Shown here one piece after another: positions 1 through 6,878 of a stretch of DNA of 64,000 nt. The notes under the pieces were generated by a model. The model was not told where the DNA came from. It ran no database searches and saw nothing but the letters and a program-made list of their open reading frames with translations. The position numbers and the translations under genes are program-made. Source of the DNA: Brasilonema sp. CT11 (GTDB lineage: Bacteria; Cyanobacteriota; Cyanobacteriia; Cyanobacteriales; Nostocaceae); contig NZ_JABXYX010000004.1 of NCBI RefSeq assembly GCF_017982655.1, forward strand, positions 76,998 to 140,997, in the 5' to 3' direction. Position 1 is the stretch's first letter, and every line of letters begins with the position of its first letter.

Positions 1-165
1 AGAAAAACCATTGTACATCAACACTTTGGTTCCTCTTCCCAAACACTTACCTGCGCCTGCTGACGCTTGTACTGCAATGTTGCGATCGCCTTGAACAACC
101 TCTCTAAACACATCGCGCTGATATTTTGACCAGGCAAAATTCCGGTAATAATTTCTATCTTTCAT
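1..165 (-). CDS. Helicase-like P-loop ATPase, N-terminus, interrupted by an intein (partial)
   Basis: This reading frame starts with ATG at 163-165 and runs off the left edge, giving the first 55 residues. The N-terminal part (WSKYQRDVFREVV, then NIAVQASAGAGK) looks like the Q-motif and Walker A loop of a superfamily-I (UvrD-like) DNA helicase. Directly after the Walker A lysine, where Thr is expected, the protein continues CLGRGTKVLMYNG. This resembles intein block A: Cys1 followed by a G-x-G-T-x-V-x-M pattern. The intein would therefore sit inside the nucleotide-binding loop, and the ATPase would be inactive until spliced. The rest of the intein and the C-extein lie outside the window. A copy of the 24-bp palindrome (176-199) sits 10 bp upstream of the start. 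The helicase family call rests on few residues; the intein start is fairly distinctive. Confidence 0.7.
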   Translation of the reverse strand, partial: MKDRNYYRNFAWSKYQRDVFREVVQGDRNIAVQASAGAGKCLGRGTKVLMYNGFS

Positions 166-175
166 GTTTCCCCTT

Positions 176-199
176 GGTTACCGTAAAGTTACGGTAACC
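176..199. promoter_or_regulatory. 24-bp palindrome, copy 1 (upstream of the helicase-like gene)
   Basis: Arms GGTTACCGTAA and TTACGGTAACC match perfectly over 11 bp around a 2-bp centre. It is one of eight related sites in the first 11.7 kb, and it lies 10 bp before the start codon at 165 on the - strand. A repressor or partition-protein site is inferred. Confidence 0.75.
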
Positions 200-263
200 A
201 TAAAGTACGTCTAATTATTCGTGAGTTAAAGCAATCAAGTGCTTTGCAAATGCAGCTCCTACC

Positions 264-1659
264 CATTGGTGACAACTTAAGAAAAAGGTAAGCTTGTCAA
301 CAGGTGCATCAAGGGAAAAAAGGATGGGAAATCCAAGAGTCGGAAACCCAGACCACAAGCGGGATAGAAACATGCCAGCGCCAGAAAACGAAGTGATCGC
401 GGCGCGGATGGAGGAGCTATTAACACCACTGGTATACAATCAACTGTCGTATTACCAGCAGTTGGGACTACGCGACCGGATTCTAGGTTTACCTCTAATG
501 GTGGCAGCAGTATTAACACTACTGTGGCGACAAGTACCATCGGTGCGCGAGTTACATCGGTTATTAAATCGAGAAGACAAATTGATTGTGCAAAGCGGCT
601 TGCGTATCGCAACAAGCATTGTCTAAGCGATTTCTAGAGTTTCCAGCATCGATATTTGAACAAGTAATGATGGAATTAATTCCCAAGTTACAAGCAAGAT
701 GGATTCTAAGAAAAAACCGCCCACTACCTGCAAGTATTAGGTTTGCGAAAACCAAATTCAAACGAATCTGGGCTGTGGATGGTTCAACACTAGAAGCACT
801 TTTTCGTCACCTGCAGAGCCTGCAAGAAAAAGCTGTTTCTTTAGCTGGGAAAATTTACGCAATCGTTGATATCACAACTTATTTACCCGTCAAAATTACT
901 TTTGATGAGAATCCAAATTGTTCAGATGCAACAATGTGGGATTGGTTGCGTGGTTGTACACCCGATGGAACTTTACTTATTTTTGACAGGGGTTTTTATG
1001 ATTTTACTGAGTTTGCCGCACTCATGACAACTGGTGTTGCTTGGATTACTCGTTTAAAGAAAGCAAGCTATCGTGTACAAAGAACTCTAACCCATACTCC
1101 ACAAGTCGTTGACCAAATAATTGAATTGGGACACAAGCGAGGGCGAGCAAAGCCAATTATTGTTCGTTTGGTCGAAATTAGACGTGAGAATACTTGGTAT
1201 AGATACATTACTTCTGTTACCAATCCAGTAGACTTACCTCCTTACCTTGTCGCTGACCTTTACGGTCGTCGGTGGCACATCGAAACTGCTTTTGGTCTAG
1301 TTAAACGATTGTTGAAAATGTCATATTTGTGGACTGGCTCGATTAATGGTGTCAAGTTGCAAATTTGGGCAACGTGGCTATTTTATGCTGTTTTAATTGA
1401 TCTGGCTGATACAGTTGCTAACGAATTCGATATCGAAGCTGAAAAAATTTCGATTGAGATGTTGTTTCGCTCATTTTATCATTTTAATCACGCCTATAAT
1501 CGAGGATTTTCACACGACCTTATTGCTTATCTTACTTCTCCCAACAATCGAGATTTGGGAGTTGTTAAATATCAACCCAAATCTCAACAGCGAGACACTT
1601 TGGACTTATCTCCACACCCCACTTGACATTTTGGCGATCGCTTTAAGTTGTCACCAATG
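264..1659 (+). mobile_element. IS4-family-like insertion sequence (1396 bp)
   Basis: The ends are inverted repeats beginning CATTGGTGACAACTTAA (left 264-280; right complement 1643-1659). The 9-bp direct repeat GCTCCTACC flanks the element at 255-263 and 1660-1668 and fits a target-site duplication. The boundaries are confirmed because excision rebuilds an uninterrupted reading frame on the - strand. The element encodes one transposase with a DDE signature that is now in two frames, so this copy is probably not autonomous. Confidence 0.88.
324..1626 (+). pseudogene. IS4-like transposase, frameshifted
   Basis: The N-terminal part (ATG 324 to about 590) encodes ...RDRILGLPLMVAAV... and SVRELHRLLNRED and stops at 624-626. 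The catalytic part continues in another frame from about 586 to 1626, starting VSQQALSKRF. Its visible DDE residues are the Asp in AVDGSTLEAL, the Asp in LLIFDRGFYDF, and the Glu in RRWHIETAFGLVKRLL, which is the Y/R-W-x-I-E-x-x-F signature of the IS4 group. The overlap region (586-626) has no obvious A6G-type slippery sequence, so I favour a one-base mutation over programmed frameshifting. An N-terminal start at TTG 294 is possible but lies close to the inverted repeat. If truly frameshifted, the IS is immobile unless complemented by another copy. Confidence 0.85.
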
Positions 1660-1981
1660 GCTCCTACCTCAGCACGATACTTTTTTCCACTTGCCATAGT
1701 AATGAGCAAGAAAGTTTCATCTTGGTCTTCATAAGAGGAGCCACATTTATTGCCTGGTAACTGGCAAATGGAGCAGATCATATCAAGATTAACCGTTAAA
1801 TTTTTACTAATTTTGTACAGTTGCATTCGCTCTCTTTTGTTAAGTATGCCCAAATTGTCACTTTTCATAAAGAATGTCAACCATCTATTGACGTTTTCTC
1901 TTTGCGGTGTTTCTATTAAATGTGTGTGCGGCTATTAGTCTACAAAAAGTATATTGATAGGCTGTCACATGCATCTTTTCT

Positions 1982-2005
1982 GGTTATCGTAAAATTACGC
2001 TAACC
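1982..2005. promoter_or_regulatory. 24-bp palindrome, copy 2
   Basis: Arms GGTTATCGTAA and TTACGCTAACC pair with one mismatch. The site overlaps the stop codon of the - strand gene ending at 2000 and lies about 110 bp upstream of the IS-split small gene. Confidence 0.7.
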
Positions 2006-2881
2006 AGCAGATGCAGTATTTTTAACTTGATGAAACCAAGCCAACACGCCCTCTCCCCAGCGTTGCCCAGCAGCCTCAAAATTGGTCACCTTGTCTTGGT
2101 AACTTTGTGCTGCCAACTGTCTGGTGTAGTAAATTCCTTGGCTGAATCCAAAGTCGCCAGCCATGTCATAAACTAACTTTCTGAGTTTGTCGGGTGCTAA
2201 GTGCCCAGGCTGCTCGCCTCCATAAGCACGGCACTGAGCCACAATCCATGCTGGTTCGTGTCCTGAAATTGCGCGAAGTCTTTTAATAAAAGCATTGTGC
2301 TGTGGATACAAGACCTGCTTTGGTTGCACAAAAGGGAGGATATTCTTAGGTTTTGACGCATCAAATTTCTCTAAAATCATTTGAGCGCACGGTAGCAGTT
2401 GCTCACTTTCTACGAGTGGCGCTTTGATGTAATTAGGCGCGTACACTCTGCACCACACAATGCTTTCATCGTCCCCAGGTACAAAAGCAAGAGTAAACAA
2501 TTGTTCAGAAATATTTTCTATTGCCAGCAAGCTTCCAAGTAAAGATTTAGAAAAGCAAGTATCAAGTCCGGACGACAATACATAGGCGTTATCTCCTGCT
2601 TGCAAAGTGATATTTAACTTTTCTGTCTCTTTGTTCCGCCTCATAACTTTATCTACCGCTACGTGGATGATATATCCGGTAAAACTCTTTTGTTTCATAA
2701 TCACCTGTTGATTTTTGGAGTCCAGCTTGTAAAGGCAATCATCTCCGTTGCGACCAACAAACACCCACTCTTTGAGACCTGGAGGGCGATCATTGAAGCC
2801 CAGCGATCGCTTGCTGGTGCTTTCTACCAATTGCTTGAGTAGTTTATTCTGCTCGCTTAAAAGCTTTATAAGTTCTTCCAT
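2000..2881 (-). CDS. Hypothetical protein of the phage-like element (293 aa)
   Basis: An ATG-started 293-residue frame. The N-terminal 25 residues (MEELIKLLSEQNKLLKQLVE) form a short amphipathic leucine-rich helix, probably a coiled coil for oligomerisation. The middle is beta-rich, with no recognised catalytic motif. The C-terminal third (FIKRLRAISGHEPAWIVAQC, then KLRKLVYDMAGDFGFSQG) is helical and basic. I do not recognise the family. The position beside a helicase-like gene and two ribbon-helix-helix-like proteins would suit a DNA-binding or recombination accessory protein, but that is context only. A good promoter (2906-2934) reads into it, and a palindrome copy overlaps its stop codon. 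Confidence 0.8.
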   Translation of the reverse strand: MEELIKLLSEQNKLLKQLVESTSKRSLGFNDRPPGLKEWVFVGRNGDDCLYKLDSKNQQVIMKQKSFTGYIIHVAVDKVMRRNKETEKLNITLQAGDNAYVLSSGLDTCFSKSLLGSLLAIENISEQLFTLAFVPGDDESIVWCRVYAPNYIKAPLVESEQLLPCAQMILEKFDASKPKNILPFVQPKQVLYPQHNAFIKRLRAISGHEPAWIVAQCRAYGGEQPGHLAPDKLRKLVYDMAGDFGFSQGIYYTRQLAAQSYQDKVTNFEAAGQRWGEGVLAWFHQVKNTASAG

Positions 2882-2905
2882 CTGTTTTCTTGGCTAAGTG
2901 GTTCC

Positions 2906-2934
2906 ATATTACCGTTGCTGCCTTCACGTGTCAA
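2906..2934 (-). promoter_or_regulatory. Sigma-70-type promoter for the 293-aa gene
   Basis: On the - strand a consensus TTGACA (complement 2929-2934) is followed, after 17 bp, by TAATAT (complement 2906-2911). The start codon at 2881 lies 25 bp beyond the -10 box. Confidence 0.7.
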
Positions 2935-2944
2935 TGTGGGCATA

Positions 2945-2975
2945 TTGACATGTGCGCCAAGATGAGAAATAATTA
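2945..2975 (+). promoter_or_regulatory. Possible divergent promoter for the small regulator genes
   Basis: TTGACA at 2945-2950 with TAATTA at 2970-2975 gives a long 19-bp spacer. It faces away from the - strand promoter and precedes the start at 3011. The divergent layout, with only about 10 bp between the two -35 boxes, suggests joint control. Confidence 0.4.
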
Positions 2976-3010
2976 TGTTAATGTGGTCATAGACAGTATC
3001 TAAAAAAAGT

Positions 3011-3241
3011 ATGGCATTAAAACAAATTACAGTCCGCCCAAGTTTAGCGGAATACAAAGCCCTTGAAAACTGGCGAATATTAAATGAACAGCCCACGGAA
3101 TCGGCTGCAATGTCTGAGTTGCTACGTAGGTTTTTCGACGGAGGCTACAGAAGAAGCTCAAAATATCGCATAACCAAAGTCAGAAATGAGCTAGAGGCAT
3201 TATTGTCTGAGTCTTCTAAAGCGAAAAAAAATAACACTTAA
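3011..3241 (+). CDS. Small ribbon-helix-helix-like DNA-binding protein (76 aa)
   Basis: A 76-residue basic protein. It begins with a short strand (KQITVRPSLAEY) followed by two helices (KALENWRILNEQ, then SAAMSELLRRFFDGG), the order seen in ribbon-helix-helix plasmid and phage regulators. The C-terminus is highly basic. It is the first of two such small genes with a 29-bp gap, and it is divergent from the 293-aa gene, an arrangement typical of a transcriptional switch. It is a candidate ligand for the 24-bp or 14-bp palindromes of this element, by inference only. No strong Shine-Dalgarno sequence is visible; the start is the only ATG in range. Confidence 0.65.
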   Translation: MALKQITVRPSLAEYKALENWRILNEQPTESAAMSELLRRFFDGGYRRSSKYRITKVRNELEALLSESSKAKKNNT

Positions 3242-3270
3242 TTTAATAATTTATACAAGGAGGCACTAAA

Positions 3271-3567
3271 ATGAATACACGTAAATCCACAAAAGAACCA
3301 GACCCGTTAAAACCTAAAGTACAAGGATTAACTTACGCAGAACAGCAAACCAGAAAGCTAAGGATAGCTGCATATGTAGATGAAGGTCTATTAGCGCAGC
3401 TAGATGATTGGTGCAAACAAAATAACAAGGATCGCGGTGCCGCAATGCGTTATATTATGCGTACCATGCTAAATATTCAAGATAATGCGGATGATACTGC
3501 TGTTAACCAATGTATTTCTATATTGGAAGAATTGACAGATCGCATCCGCTTATCGAACGCGATCTGA
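3271..3567 (+). CDS. Small ribbon-helix-helix-like protein (98 aa)
   Basis: The start is fixed by a strong Shine-Dalgarno sequence AAGGAGG at 3257-3263, 7 nt before ATG. After a charged N-terminus the chain shows RKLRIAAYVDEGLLAQLDDW, then NKDRGAAMRYIMRTML: a short strand followed by two helices, as in CopG/Arc-type regulators. The acidic C-terminal tail could serve oligomerisation. It follows the 76-aa gene and is probably co-transcribed. The exact role (repressor, copy control or antitoxin) cannot be told; no toxin-like partner is adjacent. Confidence 0.65.
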   Translation: MNTRKSTKEPDPLKPKVQGLTYAEQQTRKLRIAAYVDEGLLAQLDDWCKQNNKDRGAAMRYIMRTMLNIQDNADDTAVNQCISILEELTDRIRLSNAI

Positions 3568-3645
3568 TAAAAATCGTTAAACATTCAAGCGTAAGTCGTT
3601 AATTTCTATTTAACCATAGATCTATTTAACCATACAGTTCCGCCT

Positions 3646-3669
3646 GGTTGCAGTAACGTTACGGTAACA
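3646..3669. promoter_or_regulatory. 24-bp palindrome, copy 3 (degenerate)
   Basis: Left arm GGTTGCAGTAA and right arm TTACGGTAACA share the GTAACGTTAC core but have several arm mismatches. It lies about 190 bp upstream of the 423-aa gene. Confidence 0.6.
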
Positions 3670-3708
3670 AGGGGGATTTTTTTTGATGTAGAATATTTTT
3701 ATACGGCA

Positions 3709-3735
3709 AAGCGCAGTACATATGGCACTGCGCTT
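3709..3735. terminator. Hairpin between regulator and replication genes
   Basis: AAGCGCAGT (3709-3717) pairs with ACTGCGCTT (3727-3735) around a 9-nt loop. It is followed by an A-rich rather than T-rich run on the + strand, so it could be a - strand terminator or an mRNA structure rather than a classical + strand terminator. Confidence 0.35.
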
Positions 3736-3857
3736 GAAAAAAAGGAAGTAAAATTATGATTAATATTGAATGAATTGACGATAAGAGCAAGCTCGTTTGC
3801 AAAATCAACAATTCAGACTATTAATCAAATTAAATATTACATAGAATAGATTATATC

Positions 3858-5129
3858 ATGAATCGCGCTCTTTCAGTTTTTGCTCGTCCAATCCCATACC
3901 ACAAGGAACTGCGCAACATAACGGGTTCTGTGCTTTCAGCTATCCTCATGCAGCAATTAGAATTCCGTTTTGACGGGACTGGCGATGGGTTCTACAAATT
4001 TATGCAACCTTGCCAGCACAAAGCTTACAGAGAAGGCGACTCTTGGGAAGAAGAGTTGAATTTTTCTGTAGGAGAATTTCGCACAGCCTTTGACCGAATT
4101 GGCATTCGTTATAAGTCAAAACGTGAATACTCTGTAGCTCTTGCCAAGGGAGAAGTGTTTGGCGAGGACAATAAGTATATGTACTGCTCTTATCACGACA
4201 AAATCAAAGGACTTACCTTTTACTTCCGCAATCATCAAAAGGTTGCTGAACAAGTGGAAGTTTTAACTCATGGGGAGCCTATTTACGTAACTAAGCAAAA
4301 GAAATCTACGGAAATGAAGAATCCTGATTCACGTAAATTAAAAATTGTCAGTTACGTAGCAGAGGAATCCTCCGATCATCTATATACAGAGAATACTTCA
4401 GAGAATAACTATCTAGAGAATACATACATAGAAGAGCATGTGCAACTTTTTCAAGAAGTCTCTGAGTTAGTGCCGGATGAAATTGACTGGGACAGCATTA
4501 AGCTGTTAAATAACACAGAGGAGCAAAATCACAATCTCTCTTTTACTCCGGAAGAGCCACCAGAAACTCTGATAGAAAACGAGATCACTCATGAGGACAA
4601 AATTCCCGCGCCCGTAGCGGCATCATTCGATAAAAGCGAACAATCAAACTATCAGCTAATAGAAAGTGTTGAAAGCCTGCCTTTGATGCCTGGGAGCAAA
4701 CGGCTAATTCTTCCTTGGGAAAACCCAGGGCGCAGTCGCAACGACTTATACAAATGGGACTTTGCTGAATGGCTGTACACTTCTCACTTGAAGCAATGCA
4801 GCACCTTTACTAAAGATGGGTTCCGAAAAAATAAGAATCGTGTGCGGAACTATCTTTTAAAAGCCCACAGCGACGCAACTAGATTGGAAACCCTTGCTAA
4901 CTTTTGGAATGAATTTGTCACTAACTTGACCCCAGTAGTAACTTTTTCTCAATCCCCTCTAGAAAGCTTTCTAACCCGTTGCGGAGATGAATTAAGAAGG
5001 ATTGTCCTCAGAAACAATTTCACACAAGCTGAGATTCAAAACATCGCCGAGTGCTGGGAAGCAGCTAACAAGGATGAGGAGTTAGTTATTATGATGATGG
5101 AGCGCTCAGGACTTATTGATGATTTTTGA
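3858..5129 (+). CDS. Putative replication-type protein of the element (423 aa)
   Basis: The N-terminal 130 residues resemble the winged-helix region of phage/plasmid replication proteins: PYHKELRNITGSVLSAILMQ, followed by FYKFMQPC, YREGDSWEEEL and FSVGEFRTAFDRIG. The middle (about 150-290) is acidic and low in structure. The C-terminal part (about 300-423) is helical, with KWDFAEWLYTSHLKQC and RNYLLKAHSD. This N-terminal DNA-binding, linker, C-terminal helical layout is seen in DnaD-like or primosomal initiators, but no catalytic motif is present, so replication initiation is inferred. It lies downstream of the regulator pair and a palindrome site and has no closely coupled partner. I recognise the general type, not a named family. 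Confidence 0.7.
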   Translation: MNRALSVFARPIPYHKELRNITGSVLSAILMQQLEFRFDGTGDGFYKFMQPCQHKAYREGDSWEEELNFSVGEFRTAFDRIGIRYKSKREYSVALAKGEVFGEDNKYMYCSYHDKIKGLTFYFRNHQKVAEQVEVLTHGEPIYVTKQKKSTEMKNPDSRKLKIVSYVAEESSDHLYTENTSENNYLENTYIEEHVQLFQEVSELVPDEIDWDSIKLLNNTEEQNHNLSFTPEEPPETLIENEITHEDKIPAPVAASFDKSEQSNYQLIESVESLPLMPGSKRLILPWENPGRSRNDLYKWDFAEWLYTSHLKQCSTFTKDGFRKNKNRVRNYLLKAHSDATRLETLANFWNEFVTNLTPVVTFSQSPLESFLTRCGDELRRIVLRNNFTQAEIQNIAECWEAANKDEELVIMMMERSGLIDDF

Positions 5130-5463
5130 TGTTTATGCAAACTTTTCAGAAGCCACTTACCGAGGTGAGCACTATCCTTCACAAGCTGTTTTTTCCCATT
5201 TCACAAGTGCCAAACTGTCCTGGCTTGTCAACACTTTGTTCAGTAACCCTCATACACCAGAACTCTGGGGTTAAGAATCCTCTGGCTTGGTTTCTCATGG
5301 GTTCCCTGATTGGGTGAATTTGCGTCCAGTTAAACCAGATCAATGATCGCCCTTCGACTCACGCAAAATGCAAAGCGCCCAGAAACATTTCTAAGCGCTT
5401 ACCCAAGAACTTGAAGCGATTCACCACCAAAGAGAACACATCAACATTCTAAATACTTACTTA
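5130..5463. other. Gap without a supported gene
   Basis: This 334-bp stretch holds only a weak inverted repeat (AAGCGC...GCGCTT near 5395-5421). A 63-codon frame overlaps the end of the replication-type gene, but its composition is unconvincing. Confidence 0.4.
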
Positions 5464-5640
5464 TTATACCATCCTGCCAGAGTATCGACTGGTATACCCA
5501 GTAATAAAGCGTGATTTCCTATTTGCAAAACGAATCATCTTTGCAGCGATCGCATACTCAGCGGCATTATGCTCTTGTACCGCTAATTCCATCTGCTGAG
5601 TGGTTAAATGCAAGGTTTCTTTCTGCCTGTAGTTTTTCAT
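5464..5640 (-). CDS. Small hypothetical protein (58 aa)
   Basis: The ATG at 5638-5640 is preceded on the - strand by GAGGAAG with good spacing, which makes it preferable to the TTG 12 bases further upstream. The product starts MKNYRQKETLHLTTQQMEL and is basic at both ends (FANRKSRFI, SRYSGRMV), so nucleic-acid binding is possible. A palindrome copy (5660-5683) lies 19 bp upstream of the start, the position expected for an operator. No family is recognised. Confidence 0.55.
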   Translation of the reverse strand: MKNYRQKETLHLTTQQMELAVQEHNAAEYAIAAKMIRFANRKSRFITGYTSRYSGRMV

Positions 5641-5659
5641 AATCTTCCTCAACTTTTAC

Positions 5660-5683
5660 GGTTATCGTAACGTTACGCTAACC
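5660..5683. promoter_or_regulatory. 24-bp palindrome, copy 4
   Basis: Arms GGTTATCGTAA and TTACGCTAACC with a CG centre and one arm mismatch. It lies between the divergent genes at 5640 (-) and 5767 (+), 27 bp upstream of the + strand -35 box. Confidence 0.75.
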
Positions 5684-5709
5684 AGGCAGAAAAATATTTT
5701 TAGAACTGC

Positions 5710-5740
5710 TTGACAATTAATGCCCAAATGGGCATATAAT
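5710..5740 (+). promoter_or_regulatory. Promoter with embedded 14-bp operator (A)
   Basis: TTGACA at 5710-5715 and TATAAT at 5735-5740 (19-bp spacer; CATATA at 5733 would give 17). The palindrome-like 14-mer TGCCCAAATGGGCA fills 5721-5734. The start codon of the 157-aa gene is 26 bp downstream. The same 14-mer recurs at 6815 and, with two changes, at 11559. Confidence 0.75.
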
Positions 5741-5766
5741 AAATATCAACCACCAAGAAGAAAGAC

Positions 5767-6240
5767 ATGACACGTTTAACGATAGAAGGAATTAGTGCGC
5801 AGGTCAAAGAAGCAGGTTTAGAGATGAACGTCAACAAAAAACAAAAAAATATGCATAAGTATGTTGTAGTTGACGTGGAACATAACCCCGTGTTTGGTGC
5901 GGACACGCTTGCTGACATTAGCCTGTTACTTAAGAACTACCTTGCTAATCTTCCAGTTGAAACTGAAGCTGAAGCTGAGGATGAACCACTTGTTGAGCCA
6001 GTTTACACTTTGGGTGACTTTGAAGGCATTGAACGCGACGTGATGGCTGTAACTACTTGGTTCGCTGCTACACCACTGACCTGCGATGTTTTGAGCTATC
6101 AGTATTGTCGCCTGATTGACAAGCCACCCAGCTATTGGGATATTTGGTGGCTAACTTATGACAGAGCAAAACGTCAACTTATTGGCGCGGTTACAGCCGC
6201 TAAACACACAGTTGTTTTGCCTAATTTCCAGGTCATTTAA
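5767..6240 (+). CDS. Hypothetical protein (157 aa)
   Basis: ATG start 26 bp after a near-consensus promoter. The product has an N-terminal basic stretch (NVNKKQKNMHKY), an acidic linker (ETEAEAEDEPLVEP), and a Trp/Tyr-rich C-terminal half (SYWDIWWLTYDRAKRQ). No signal peptide, membrane segment or catalytic motif is visible. I do not recognise it. Expression is probably controlled by the 14-bp operator inside its promoter, and possibly by palindrome copy 4, so it may belong to the early regulated genes of the element. Confidence 0.7.
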   Translation: MTRLTIEGISAQVKEAGLEMNVNKKQKNMHKYVVVDVEHNPVFGADTLADISLLLKNYLANLPVETEAEAEDEPLVEPVYTLGDFEGIERDVMAVTTWFAATPLTCDVLSYQYCRLIDKPPSYWDIWWLTYDRAKRQLIGAVTAAKHTVVLPNFQVI

Positions 6241-6429
6241 CCAAGAATTTGATATCTGCTTTGCGTTTTCATTCAAAACCGTTCGAGACGAATTATTGAG
6301 CTTGGTTTCCTTGTAGCAAGTTCGCGTTCAAAGTATCACCTATCTCGCCTGGGGGAAGGCTACGCCGTAGAAATGGATTATGAGCGTTACTGGCACTTAA
6401 GTATTTTTAAGCTTCTGAAAAACTTATGA
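6241..6429 (+). other. Possible small frame without a clear start, overlapping the next gene
   Basis: A frame without ATG or GTG reads ...NRSRRIIELGFLVASS, then RSKYHLSRLGEGYAVEMDYE, and ends at a TGA (6427-6429) that overlaps the ATG of the following gene (ATGA). The composition is protein-like and the 4-base overlap suggests coupling. It also contains the short cyanobacterial repeat GGGAAGGCTACGCCGTAG. It could be the C-terminus of a decayed gene. Confidence 0.3.
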
Positions 6430-6809
6430 TTTTAAGCTTTTCTATAACCTGCAAGCTTGCTGCACAGCACAAAGTCCCTGATCCTTTGAGAACAGGTATG
6501 AAAACAGTGTCTCGCCGCAACTGGTCAGATGCCCACGCGAACAAGTGGCTAAATGCTTATCGTTCAGGTAGACATTTGCACTCTTGCTGGTCTAACGCGC
6601 CATTTGTGCCTGGTGCTTATTACTTGGGTCAGATTCATTTATCTTGTGAACCTTATCCAGAGATGCTGATTGATATGCCTGAATTAGATCTTGTGCGCGA
6701 GGGAGGTTTTTGGCGATCGCATGAAGATTTTATTCGCGACATCGGCAAAGGCGATCCATACAAAACCCTGTGGGTTGTCCGCTGGGATAAATTTTTACTT
6801 GCTTGTTGA
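6426..6809 (+). CDS. ASCH-like domain protein (127 aa)
   Basis: The N-terminus has the pattern MILSFSITCKLA...GMKTVSRRNWSDAHANKW, which resembles the G-x-K-x-x-x-R-R core of the ASCH/PUA-like fold found in many small phage proteins. A Pro/Trp-rich body (CWSNAPFVPGAYYLGQIHL) and a C-terminal WVVRWDKF strand complete a small beta-barrel-like protein. ASCH domains are thought to bind RNA or modified nucleotides; the actual ligand here is unknown. The gene ends inside the next promoter (6806-6834), so the following gene is independently expressed. Length is typical for the fold; the assignment rests on the motif alone. Confidence 0.6.
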   Translation: MILSFSITCKLAAQHKVPDPLRTGMKTVSRRNWSDAHANKWLNAYRSGRHLHSCWSNAPFVPGAYYLGQIHLSCEPYPEMLIDMPELDLVREGGFWRSHEDFIRDIGKGDPYKTLWVVRWDKFLLAC

Positions 6810-6834
6810 CAATGTGCCCAAATGGGCATATGAT
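6806..6834 (+). promoter_or_regulatory. Promoter with embedded 14-bp operator (B)
   Basis: TTGACA (6806-6811), exactly 17 bp, then TATGAT (6829-6834). The 14-mer TGCCCAAATGGGCA occupies 6815-6828, identical to the site at 5721. A bound repressor would block RNA polymerase directly. Confidence 0.8.
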
Positions 6835-6878
6835 GAGCGCAACAGGTTTGAGGAGCAATGTTATGGAGACGAAAGAAT

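Larger units (their letters stand above)
215..1868 (-). pseudogene. Small cysteine-containing protein gene split by the IS element
   Basis: The 5' part runs from ATG at 1868 to 1660 and encodes MKSDNLGILNKRERMQLYK..., a C-x-x-C...C stretch (CSICQLPGNKC), and ends in YRAEVGA. The 3' part lies on the other side of the IS at 254-215 and encodes AFAKHLIALTHE followed by a stop. Removing positions 264-1659 and one 9-bp target duplication restores one open frame of 82 codons plus stop, so the gene was intact before insertion. The Cys motif suggests a small metal-binding or zinc-ribbon-like protein; the function is unknown. It would have been transcribed towards the helicase-like gene, with a palindrome copy upstream at 1982-2005. 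A TTG 12 bases upstream (1880) is an alternative start. Confidence 0.75.
3568..3857. other. Intergenic regulatory stretch with repeats and hairpin
   Basis: This 290-bp gap contains an imperfect tandem repeat of CTATTTAACCATA (about 3606-3634), palindrome copy 3 (3646-3669), a 9-bp stem hairpin (3709-3735), and a short open frame 3756-3824. That frame starts after AAGGAAG but carries an in-frame TGA at 3771-3773 after five codons. No intact gene is visible. Confidence 0.5.

Noticed and set aside
277-615. 112-codon - strand frame inside the IS element
   Set aside because: It lies antisense to the transposase N-terminus and has a shadow composition.
586-626. Programmed ribosomal frameshift in the IS4-like transposase
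   Set aside because: No slippery heptamer or stimulatory stem is evident, and the IS4 group normally uses a single frame; mutation is simpler.
1845-1870. Half-site of the 14-bp operator (ATGCCCAAATTG)
   Set aside because: It lies inside the coding start of the IS-split gene and lacks the second arm.
5126-5317. 63-codon frame overlapping the end of the replication-type gene
   Set aside because: The overlap is suggestive of coupling, but the product is compositionally unlike a protein of this element, has no recognisable motif, and may simply be a chance frame.
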